NCBI GenBank assembly: GCA_002409405.1
Contig: DHNG01000030.1
Coordinates: 113,472 to 119,791 of the forward strand
Reading direction: 5' to 3'
Length of the DNA: 6,320 bases
Origin: Flavobacteriales bacterium UBA5422
GTDB taxonomy: Bacteria; Bacteroidota; Bacteroidia; Flavobacteriales_D; Crocinitomicaceae
The position numbers were made by a program, and so were the translations under genes. The notes beneath the pieces were generated by a model. It was not told where the DNA came from and did not search any database. It worked only from the letters and a program-made list of their open reading frames with translations. The first letter of the stretch is position 1. Each line of letters opens with the position of its first letter. Of this stretch, positions 1-5,839 are shown piece after piece.

Positions 1-180
1 GACACACCGATTGCTGGAGCAACGTCTCAGTCATTCACTCCCACTCAAAACGGAAACTATGCAGTGACAATAACGGCAAACGGATGCACGGAAACTTCTG
101 ATTGTATGCCGGTTAATTCGGTTGGAATTGAGACAGTGGAACAAAATGATTGGTCTGTCTACCCGAACCCGGGGAATGGG
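1..180 (+). repeat. Direct repeat copy A (T9SS C-terminal region)
   Basis: By eye, 170 of 180 bases match positions 2214-2393 with no gap (10 substitutions, about 94% identity). Six substitutions are synonymous and four fall in three changed codons. The copies are in the same codon register. Identity drops just after position 180, where the rest of the sorting domains is homologous but clearly diverged. The left boundary is cut by the window edge. Confidence 0.9.
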
Positions 181-369
181 ATGTTTACTATCATCGGAGA
201 ATCGTTAAATAATGCAACATCCATTAAAGTAACAAATGCATTGGGGCAGGAATTGAAACCTGCAACAACTAATTCTAATGGCGTGATTTCTTTTGATATC
301 ACACATGAAACTCCGGGAGTGTATCTGTTGGAGATCAACCATCGCATTGTGAAATTAATTAATCAATAA
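1..369 (+). CDS. C-terminal part of a T9SS type A sorting-domain protein (5' end outside window)
   Basis: The frame is open from base 1, so the gene is cut at its 5' end and only the last 122 residues are visible; the GTG at 64 is internal and not a start. Residues 1-40 resemble the end of an Ig-like linker domain (SFTPTQNGNYAV, then a Cys-containing segment). From about residue 51 there is a T9SS type A C-terminal domain: YPNP followed by GNG, a central GQEL, and a final GVYLLEI strand ending in IVKLINQ. In this family the domain directs outer-membrane translocation by the type IX system and is usually removed, leaving the cargo secreted or surface-attached. The function of the passenger is not visible. 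The first 60 residues differ at only three positions from residues 614-673 of the next protein, so the two are paralogues or share a cassette. The stop lies five bases before the next start, which suggests one transcript. Confidence 0.9.
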   Translation, partial: DTPIAGATSQSFTPTQNGNYAVTITANGCTETSDCMPVNSVGIETVEQNDWSVYPNPGNGMFTIIGESLNNATSIKVTNALGQELKPATTNSNGVISFDITHETPGVYLLEINHRIVKLINQ

Positions 370-374
370 CAATC

Positions 375-2594
375 ATGAAAAAATTAATCGTATCATTCAT
401 TTGCCTGCAAAGCATTTTTACGTTTGGGCAAGCTCCTGCCATTCAGTGGCAAAAAACATATGGAGGAACAAGCAGTGATGTAGCAATTGCCACTAAACAA
501 ACAACAGATGACGGATACATCTCTGCCGGATATACATATTCGTCTGATGGAGATGTAACAAATAACCAAGGCGATAATGACTATTGGATTGTGAAATATG
601 ATGTTACAGGGAATATTGTCTGGCAAAAAACATACGGAGGAACAAGCAGTGATATAGCAAATTCCATCCAACAAACAACAGATGGGGGCTATATAGTCGC
701 TGGCTATACATTATCTTCCGATGGAGATGTCATTGGTAATCATGGTAGCATTGATTGTTGGGTGCTAAAATTAGATGCTGCAGGTACTATCATATGGCAA
801 AAAACGTATGGAGGAACAGGAAGTGATAAAGCAGAGTCTATACAACAAACGGCAGATGGAGGATATATAATAATGTGTACATCCAACTCTAACAACGGAG
901 ATGTAACCGATAATCACGGTAATTATGATTATTGGGTGGTTAAAACTGATGCGACCGGAAACATTATTTGGCAGAAATCATATGGGGGAACAAGTATAGA
1001 AAATGGAAGAGAAATCAAACAAACAGTAGATGGAGGGTATATTATGATTGGACAATCATACTCTAACAACGGAGATGTAACCGGTAATCACGGTAATTAT
1101 GATTATTGGGTAGTTAAAACCGATGCAACCGGAAACATTATTTGGCAGAAATCATATGGAGGATCAGGTTTAGAGGATCCGAGTAGTATCATTCAAACTA
1201 CTGACGGAGGGTATATTGCCGCAGGACGATCTGCTTCAAGTAATGGTGATTTAACAAATAATAATGGTGGTTCTGATTTTTGGATAGTAAAATTGGATGT
1301 TGCAGGAACTATTATTTGGCAAAAAAATTATGGAGGTCCGACGAATGATAATGCACAAAGTATACAACAAACATCGAATGGAGGATATATTGTTGCCGGG
1401 AATGTTACATCAAATGGTGGAGATGTCGTTGGATTTCATGGTGGATCATACAATGATGGATGGATACTAAGATTAGATGTTACAGGAACCATTTTATGGC
1501 AAAAAACACTAGGGGGAACGGCTGACGATGTTATATATGATGCTCAACAAACAATCGATGGAGGGTATATTGCATCCGGATATTCACATTCTTCTGACGG
1601 AGATTTAACCAGTAATAACGGTAGTTCTGATTTTTGGATTATAAAATTGGAAAGTGATTGTCCTCCTGTTACCCATACTATTTCAGAAACTGCCTGCGGC
1701 TCTTTTACATGGACAGCAGGAAACGGACAAACCTATAATACAAGTACAACAGCAACACACACATTTATCGGTGGAGCAGCAAACGGATGTGACAGCATTG
1801 TTACTTTAAATTTAACTGTCAACCAACCGACCAGTTCTTCGGTTACTGTTGCTGAATGTGAATCCTACACATGGTCACTCAATAGTCAGACATACACTTC
1901 TTCGGGAACGTATACTCACGTAATTCCAAACACAAATAACTGTGATTCGACAATTACATTGAACCTCACAATCAATCAGCCGACTTCATCAACGATGACA
2001 CAAACAGCATGTGGAAGTTATACCCTGAACGGACAAACTTATTCAGCTTCGGGAAGCTATACACAGGTTATTCCAAATGCAGCAAGCTGTGATTCGACCA
2101 TTACATTGAATTTGACAATCAATGATGTGAATGCAACCGTTACTGCCAGTGGAATTGTTTTAACGGTATCTCAATCCGGGGCAACGTATCAGTGGATTGA
2201 TTGCGACAACAACGACACACCGATTGCTGGAGCAACTGCCCAGTCATTCACTCCCACTCAAAACGGAAACTATGCAGTGACAATCACTGCAAACGGATGC
2301 ACGGAAACTTCTAATTGTATCCCTGTCAATTCGGTTGGAATTGAGACAGTGGAACAAAATGATTGGTCTGTCTACCCGAACCCGGGAAATGGGTTATTTA
2401 TGGTGCAAGGAGAATCACTGAGCACTGCAACCATCAAAGTAATGAATTATTTGGGTCAGGAATTAACACCTGCCACTACTTTTTCTAACGATATACTCAC
2501 GATCGATTTGGGTCAAGAAGCATCGGGAGTATACCTGTTGGAAATTTATGACGGAAAGTCATCCATCACTATTCGGTTGCTTAAGCAACAGTAA
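375..2594 (+). CDS. T9SS-secreted repeat protein: predicted seven-bladed beta-propeller plus adhesin-like repeats
   Basis: The protein is 739 residues. Residues 1-18 form a signal peptide (MKK, hydrophobic core, FTFG), probably cleaved before Q19, a common Bacteroidota pattern. Residues 25 to about 426 hold seven tandem repeats of 58 residues (60 in the sixth), each starting WQK-YGG and containing DGGYI, GDVT-N-G and DYWVVK-D-TG. Seven such units suggest a closed beta-propeller. Residues 436-583 hold three ~48-residue repeats, each with a Cys pair (C441/C472, C495/C523, C546/C572) and a CDS-ITLNLT ending, as in Bacteroidota surface adhesin-like proteins. Residues 586-651 resemble an Ig-like linker. 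Residues 664-739 are a T9SS type A sorting domain (YPNPGNG, GQEL, GVYLLEI). The ATG at 375 is chosen because the signal peptide starts there; no Shine-Dalgarno is seen. It is likely cotranscribed with the gene ending five bases upstream and ends at a terminator. No catalytic motif is visible; ligand binding or adhesion is inference only. Confidence 0.92.
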   Translation: MKKLIVSFICLQSIFTFGQAPAIQWQKTYGGTSSDVAIATKQTTDDGYISAGYTYSSDGDVTNNQGDNDYWIVKYDVTGNIVWQKTYGGTSSDIANSIQQTTDGGYIVAGYTLSSDGDVIGNHGSIDCWVLKLDAAGTIIWQKTYGGTGSDKAESIQQTADGGYIIMCTSNSNNGDVTDNHGNYDYWVVKTDATGNIIWQKSYGGTSIENGREIKQTVDGGYIMIGQSYSNNGDVTGNHGNYDYWVVKTDATGNIIWQKSYGGSGLEDPSSIIQTTDGGYIAAGRSASSNGDLTNNNGGSDFWIVKLDVAGTIIWQKNYGGPTNDNAQSIQQTSNGGYIVAGNVTSNGGDVVGFHGGSYNDGWILRLDVTGTILWQKTLGGTADDVIYDAQQTIDGGYIASGYSHSSDGDLTSNNGSSDFWIIKLESDCPPVTHTISETACGSFTWTAGNGQTYNTSTTATHTFIGGAANGCDSIVTLNLTVNQPTSSSVTVAECESYTWSLNSQTYTSSGTYTHVIPNTNNCDSTITLNLTINQPTSSTMTQTACGSYTLNGQTYSASGSYTQVIPNAASCDSTITLNLTINDVNATVTASGIVLTVSQSGATYQWIDCDNNDTPIAGATAQSFTPTQNGNYAVTITANGCTETSNCIPVNSVGIETVEQNDWSVYPNPGNGLFMVQGESLSTATIKVMNYLGQELTPATTFSNDILTIDLGQEASGVYLLEIYDGKSSITIRLLKQQ
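447..1652 (+). repeat. Seven tandem 174-bp coding repeats (58-residue units)
   Basis: Unit starts (the Trp codon of WQK) fall at residues 25, 83, 141, 199, 257, 315 and 375; six units are 58 residues and the sixth is 60. The last unit fades after DFWIIKL near residue 425. Shared positions are W-Q-K, Y-G-G, Q-T, D-G-G-Y-I, G-D, N-G, a D-[YF]-W-[IV]-[VI]-K core and a D-T-G turn. The regular length, Gly/Asp turns and alternating hydrophobics fit beta-propeller blades. Confidence 0.9.
888..1162 (+). repeat. Near-identical ~100-bp DNA repeat between blades 3 and 4
   Basis: Positions 888-988 and 1062-1162 match in register (offset 174 bases, exactly one repeat unit) with about five substitutions, nearly all synonymous. 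Both encode the segment from SNNGDVT through NIIWQKSYGG. The other repeat units match far less well at the DNA level, so this pair reflects a recent unit duplication or gene conversion inside the array. Confidence 0.8.
2214..2393 (+). repeat. Direct repeat copy B (T9SS C-terminal region)
   Basis: This is the partner of positions 1-180, offset 2213 bases. It encodes residues 614-673 of the 739-residue protein, the end of the Ig-like linker and the start of the sorting domain. Because both copies are in the same codon register, an exchange between them would keep the reading frame. Confidence 0.9.
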
Positions 2595-2615
2595 ATTTTA
2601 GGTTCATATGATAGC

Positions 2616-2651
2616 AAAATGCTCCTGCCTGATGGTAGGAGCATTTTTTTT
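2616..2651 (+). terminator. Strong intrinsic terminator after the T9SS cargo gene
   Basis: Arms 2616-2629 and 2634-2647 pair over 14 positions (one G-U pair) around the four-base loop TGAT. The GC-containing core is GCTCCTGCC against GGTAGGAGC, followed by eight Ts (2644-2651). It starts 22 bases after the stop of the cargo gene. On the other strand the T run is only four bases, so termination should be mainly of + strand transcripts. The hairpin overlaps the upstream-most ATG (2619) of the kinase frame. Confidence 0.9.
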
Positions 2652-2712
2652 GTCACTGATTGGATAGTTATAACACAAATAAAATTCCATACTTTTAAGC
2701 AAAAAAACGCGC

Positions 2713-2745
2713 TTGTTTTCCTTAATCGACTGCTAATTAAATTTC
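2713..2745 (+). promoter_or_regulatory. Possible weak promoter of the kinase-regulator operon
   Basis: TTG at 2713-2715, a 22-base gap, and TAAATTTC at 2738-2745 give a one-mismatch version of the Bacteroidota TTG / TAnnTTTG promoter, with a slightly long spacer. It would start transcription near 2752, leaving a leader of about 90 bases before the ATG at 2844. A/T-rich sequence gives such matches by chance, so this is a candidate only. Confidence 0.25.
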
Positions 2746-2843
2746 TGGTAATTGATTATATAAAAACAATCGTTGTGATAGGCCCTATTTTTAGAACAAA
2801 AACTTCCCCGATGATTCGCTTGTCGGATAAAAATTATTTCCAA

Positions 2844-4754
2844 ATGAATCTTTCTAAATTGATTACGTTGCTCTCGTTTTGCTTCTTTTGTTTCATCTCC
2901 AAAGGACATGAAATAGATCAGCTGCTTCAAAAATTACCGCAGACATCTGTTGAAAAAGAGAAGATAGAACTGTGGGAACAAATCATTAATATCAGCATTT
3001 GGCAAAAATCAGAGAAAGAAACCAAAGCATACATTGACCAATTGGATCAATACAGCCGGGAACGCAACAATGCATATGGTGTCGCTACTGCTGATTTATT
3101 GTATGCAAAATACTACGAACGACAGCAAGAAATGGATAAAGCAAAGGAATATGCAGATAATGCATATACCTACTTTTACCGGCACAACAATCAGCTTGGG
3201 ATGTGTAAGTCGTTGCGTCAAAAGGGATTTAATGCATTTAAAATCAGTAACATTGAACAGGCGACGGAGTTCGCATATAAAGCGTTAGATATCAGTACTT
3301 CTATCAACAACAAACTCCAGGAAGGATTATGTTTGGGCCAGGTAGGCCTGTTTGTCTTTGGTTCACAGCCTGAAGAAGGTATAAAATTACATAAACAAGG
3401 GTTTGATTTGCTCATAAAAACCGGAGCGAAAAGGGAAGCATCTATTACGGCTGTTACCCTCTCTACACTTTATTTGAATAGCGGTGAAGATGTTAAAAGT
3501 CAGCACTACATTGATACGTTTTTTATTCTTCAGCAACAGTTCAACGATGTAGGATTACTGGCAGAAGGAAAAGTAAATGCAGCTCTTCTTGCACAAACTT
3601 TTGGTAGTCAAGCCAAAGCGGAACAACTGATGGAAGAAAGTGGTGCTTACTTTTCACAAATTGACAGTGAAGTCATCCAGGCAAAGTATTTACGGATAAA
3701 GAGTGTTTTTTATCGGGAAAGCAACAGGTACCCGCAGGCAATAGAAGCAGCGAATAAAGCATTGGCAATTCTTGAATCCAGGCAAGGACTGGACAATGAA
3801 AAAGGAATGTTGCAGTATTCTCTTTTTGTTTGTTACAAAGCATTAAAACAATATGAACCGGCAATTGCGGCTTATGAACAAGCTGTTAATCATGAATTTG
3901 CTATTTATGATGAGCAGACGCAACTCGGAATTGCCGATATGAAAGAAAAATATGAAACAGAAAAGAAAGAATTGGAAAATCAGCAACTGAAAAAAGCAAA
4001 TGAAGTCAGTCAACTGAAATTAAAAAACAACAGCTATGTTTTCATTGGTTTGCTGTTACTTTCGTTATTTATCGTTGTCGTTTCACTGCTTATTTTTCGA
4101 AACAGCAAAGTAAGGGCACGGGAAAAAAACCTGCAATTACAGCAAAGATTGCTGCGGTCTCAAATGAATCCACACTTCATGTTCAATGCGCTGTCATCTA
4201 TTCAGCATTATATGTATGCGAATGACGGTGATAAAGCCGGAGATTTTCTTTCTTCTTTTGCCCGTCTGTCAAGAGGAATCCTGGATCATTCACAAGTAGA
4301 AGTAATTCCGTTGGAAAAAGAAATTCAGTGGTTGAATGACTATGTAAAATTGCAGCAACTGCGTTTTGAAAATGAAGTTGAGTTTACACTCCAAATAGAC
4401 GAAAACATTGATTTATTCAGCACATTAATTCCTCCGATGCTGGTGCAACCATTCGTAGAAAATGCATTTGAGCATGGATTCAGAAACATCAACCACACTG
4501 GTATTTTAACGATTGACTATATCAAAGAAGGTCAGCGCATTATTATCCGGATTCAGGACAATGGTCGTGGATTTTCTCAACAACAAACAGCGGAACAAAG
4601 CAATACCCATGTCTCTCAGGCCATGAGGATTACCCAAGAGCGACTAACCCTGTTAAATAAAGGAAAAAGCAATAAAGTTCAGATTACCGTTGAATCAATG
4701 CCTGAACAAGGTACAACCATTTCTTTTACCATTCCCCTCATTACATTAAAATAG
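2844..4754 (+). CDS. Sensor histidine kinase, LytS/YehU (His_kinase PF06580) family, with exported TPR sensor region
   Basis: With the ATG at 2844 the protein has 636 residues. Residues 1-22 are a signal peptide (MNLSK then LITLLSFCFFCFI). Residues ~78-351 are helical TPR-like repeats, clearest in the EAANKALAILE and YEQAV units. A coiled coil (~356-396) leads into one membrane helix (398-418), so the TPR region should face the periplasm. The cytoplasmic part has QMNPHFMFNALSS with the predicted phosphoacceptor H444, the N box VENAFEHG (N540) and the G box DNGRGF (D572, G574, G576). The ATP-lid motif ITQERL follows an SQAM where related proteins often have Gly, a minor oddity. The frame is open back to an ATG at 2619, but that start lies in the preceding terminator and would bury the signal peptide; the ATG at 2811 is a weaker alternative. 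The four-base gap to the regulator marks them as an operon. The signal sensed is unknown. Confidence 0.92.
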   Translation: MNLSKLITLLSFCFFCFISKGHEIDQLLQKLPQTSVEKEKIELWEQIINISIWQKSEKETKAYIDQLDQYSRERNNAYGVATADLLYAKYYERQQEMDKAKEYADNAYTYFYRHNNQLGMCKSLRQKGFNAFKISNIEQATEFAYKALDISTSINNKLQEGLCLGQVGLFVFGSQPEEGIKLHKQGFDLLIKTGAKREASITAVTLSTLYLNSGEDVKSQHYIDTFFILQQQFNDVGLLAEGKVNAALLAQTFGSQAKAEQLMEESGAYFSQIDSEVIQAKYLRIKSVFYRESNRYPQAIEAANKALAILESRQGLDNEKGMLQYSLFVCYKALKQYEPAIAAYEQAVNHEFAIYDEQTQLGIADMKEKYETEKKELENQQLKKANEVSQLKLKNNSYVFIGLLLLSLFIVVVSLLIFRNSKVRAREKNLQLQQRLLRSQMNPHFMFNALSSIQHYMYANDGDKAGDFLSSFARLSRGILDHSQVEVIPLEKEIQWLNDYVKLQQLRFENEVEFTLQIDENIDLFSTLIPPMLVQPFVENAFEHGFRNINHTGILTIDYIKEGQRIIIRIQDNGRGFSQQQTAEQSNTHVSQAMRITQERLTLLNKGKSNKVQITVESMPEQGTTISFTIPLITLK

Positions 4755-4758
4755 TGCC

Positions 4759-5502
4759 ATGGACATACTGATTGTTGACGATGAAAAAAACTCACGCGGA
4801 ACCATCAAGAAGATGTTGGAACGAATGAAGTTTGACAACCTTACCTTAAGAGAAGCTGAGAGCGTTGCAACCGCAGGGGCAAGTATCAGAACTAAAAAAC
4901 CAGACTTAATTCTGCTCGATATTCAGTTAAAGGACGGAAACGGATTTGAAGTCTTGCGCGACATGGTTTATACAGACATCCCCGTTATTTTTATTACTGC
5001 TTATGAAGAATTTGCTGTCAAGGCGTTCAAGTTTTCAGCATTGGATTACCTGCTCAAACCGATTGTATTTGATGAATTTTCAGCTGCGGTAAAACGAGCA
5101 GGAAAAAGAATTGAACGGGAAAAAATCGCCGACCGAATGGATGTATTCATGCAGCATTTTCAAGTAGCACAACCCAGCGCTACTGTTGCACTAAAAACAA
5201 GCGAAAGTATTCACATTGTCCCCATTGATGATATTTTGTACTGCGAGGCAAGCGGATCATACACCAAATTTTACCTGAAAGATCAGCAAAAAATAATGGT
5301 TTCCAAAACCTTGTCTGATTATGAAGAACTGATCAACAGGTCGTACTTTTTGCGTGTTCACCAAAGTTTTTTGGTGAACATGAAGCATGCGATTCGCTAC
5401 GAAAGAGGGGAAAACGGTGTGTTGGTCAATAGCAATGGAGACAAAATACCGGTCTCTTCCCGAAGAAAAGAAATTGTGTTAAATTACATTCAAAACATGT
5501 AA
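4759..5502 (+). CDS. LytTR-family response regulator (REC-LytTR)
   Basis: The protein is 247 residues, the usual length for the family. Residues 2 to ~120 are a receiver domain with the acidic pair D7/D8, phosphoacceptor D54 in LILLDIQLKDGNG, T80 in FITAY, and K100-P101 after DYLL, so all expected phosphotransfer residues are present. Residues ~143-246 are a LytTR DNA-binding domain, with IHIVPIDDILYCEASGSYT near its start, the family-typical FLRVHQSFLVN at ~197-207, and IPVSSRR near the end. LytTR proteins bind direct repeats through beta-strand contacts and act as transcription regulators when phosphorylated. It starts four bases after the kinase stop, so the kinase is almost certainly its partner. 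No Shine-Dalgarno is seen. No terminator directly follows; the first clear one is at 5699-5732. Targets are not identifiable here. Confidence 0.95.
   Translation: MDILIVDDEKNSRGTIKKMLERMKFDNLTLREAESVATAGASIRTKKPDLILLDIQLKDGNGFEVLRDMVYTDIPVIFITAYEEFAVKAFKFSALDYLLKPIVFDEFSAAVKRAGKRIEREKIADRMDVFMQHFQVAQPSATVALKTSESIHIVPIDDILYCEASGSYTKFYLKDQQKIMVSKTLSDYEELINRSYFLRVHQSFLVNMKHAIRYERGENGVLVNSNGDKIPVSSRRKEIVLNYIQNM
5355..5380 (+). repeat. Perfect 11-bp inverted repeat inside the regulator gene
   Basis: Arms 5355-5365 (TGTTCACCAAA) and 5370-5380 (TTTGGTGAACA) are exact reverse complements around the loop GTTT. A further G-U and a C-G pair extend the stem to 5353-5382. It lies over codons for the conserved VHQSFLVNM segment. 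The Ts are in the loop and 3' arm, not after the stem, so it is not an intrinsic terminator. It may be a chance result of codon choice. Confidence 0.75.
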
Positions 5503-5604
5503 AAAAACAACCACTCATTTTTCGGTTATAAAATAAACACTGACGCTTATTAATTATTCTCCGGCGAATCTCCTCACTGACTACTGCTTAAGGGAAGAAT
5601 GAAC

Positions 5605-5614
5605 TATCTTCGCA
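5605..5614 (+). promoter_or_regulatory. Possible -7 promoter element (TATCTTCGCA)
   Basis: TATCTTCG differs from the Bacteroidota TAnnTTTG element at one base. No TTG lies at the expected distance; the nearest partial match is CTG at 5584-5586 with an 18-base gap. If real, it would start transcription near 5618-5620, upstream of the hairpin and terminator. Confidence 0.25.
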
Positions 5615-5656
5615 ATCGGTTTTAAAGGAGAAATTATCAACTATTCAGAATAATAC

Positions 5657-5679
5657 AGTTTAATTAAAAAGTTTAAACT
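5657..5679 (+). repeat. A/T-rich hairpin containing the palindrome AGTTTAAACT
   Basis: AGTTTAA at 5657-5663 pairs with TTAAACT at 5673-5679 around a nine-base loop. The 3' arm is part of a perfect 10-base palindrome (5670-5679), and AGTTTAA recurs as a direct repeat 13 bases apart. It could be RNA structure or a protein-binding site, or chance in A/T-rich DNA. Confidence 0.4.
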
Positions 5680-5698
5680 ACAACTACACAGATGGAAT

Positions 5699-5732
5699 AA
5701 GGGCAACCTCAAAAGGGTTGCCCTTTGTTTTT
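5699..5732 (+). terminator. Intrinsic terminator
   Basis: AAGGGCAACC (5699-5708) pairs perfectly with GGTTGCCCTT (5716-5725) over 10 bases with a short loop, followed by a T-rich tail (TTTGTTTTTA). It is the first strong stop after the regulator gene (about 200 bases downstream) and separates the two-component operon, or a small RNA, from the lipoprotein gene. Confidence 0.88.
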
Positions 5733-5794
5733 ATCAAAAACTTTCCATCCAACCCCCTAAAATCGTGTAAGATTGTTAATCTTCGGTTATCAAA

Positions 5795-5825
5795 TTGTCC
5801 ACCAAAAACAAAATCATTATTTTTG
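5795..5825 (+). promoter_or_regulatory. Bacteroidota-type promoter of the lipoprotein gene
   Basis: TTG at 5795-5797 and an exact TAnnTTTG match (TATTTTTG, 5818-5825) are separated by 20 bases, the expected spacing for the Bacteroidota primary sigma factor. Transcription would start near 5832, giving a very short leader before the ATG at 5840. The site lies downstream of a terminator, as expected for an independent unit. Confidence 0.6.
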
Positions 5826-5839
5826 AGAAAACATTTTGC

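Larger units (their letters stand above)
2595..2843 (+). other. Intergenic region between secreted-protein block and kinase
   Basis: The 249 bases hold the terminator at 2616-2651 and then A/T-rich sequence up to the preferred kinase start. No RNA gene was recognised, and the open reading frames here look like chance extensions. One weak promoter-like arrangement is listed separately. Confidence 0.6.
5503..5794 (+). other. Non-coding region after the regulator; possible small transcript
   Basis: No convincing coding sequence is visible; the open frames are very short (for example an 8-codon frame at 5600 and the two-codon ATG GAA TAA at 5692). The stretch contains a -7-like element at 5605-5614, a purine-rich AAAGGAGAAA near 5624, an A/T hairpin at 5657-5679 and a good terminator at 5699-5732. 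Together these could define an RNA of about 110-120 bases, or just the 3' untranslated end of the kinase-regulator transcript. I do not recognise a known RNA family. Confidence 0.4.

Noticed and set aside
64..66. GTG as a start of a separate 101-residue gene
   Set aside because: The frame is open to base 1 and the preceding residues match the paralogue, so this codon is internal.
447..1652. Regular ~174-base spacing as a CRISPR-like array
   Set aside because: The repeats are long, diverged, in frame and encode protein blades; there are no short identical repeats with unique spacers.
2690..2697. TACTTTTA as a kinase promoter -7 element
   Set aside because: The nearest TTG (2660-2662) is 27 bases upstream, too far, and the last base does not match.
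2786..2793. TATTTTTA as a kinase promoter -7 element
   Set aside because: No TTG lies at an acceptable distance upstream (nearest gaps are about 10 and 31 bases).
2619..2843. N-terminal 75-residue extension of the kinase frame
   Set aside because: It begins within the terminator hairpin, has no domain character and would precede an obvious signal peptide at 2844.
5655..5676. ACAGTTTAA and AAAGTTTAA as a LytTR-type operator
   Set aside because: Both deviate at the last position, and their 13-base offset does not match the roughly 21-22-base offset typical of LytTR direct repeats.
5692..5700. ATG GAA TAA mini-frame just before the terminator, as an attenuator leader peptide
   Set aside because: Two codons only, no run of regulatory codons, no alternative hairpin visible, and the next gene has its own promoter downstream.
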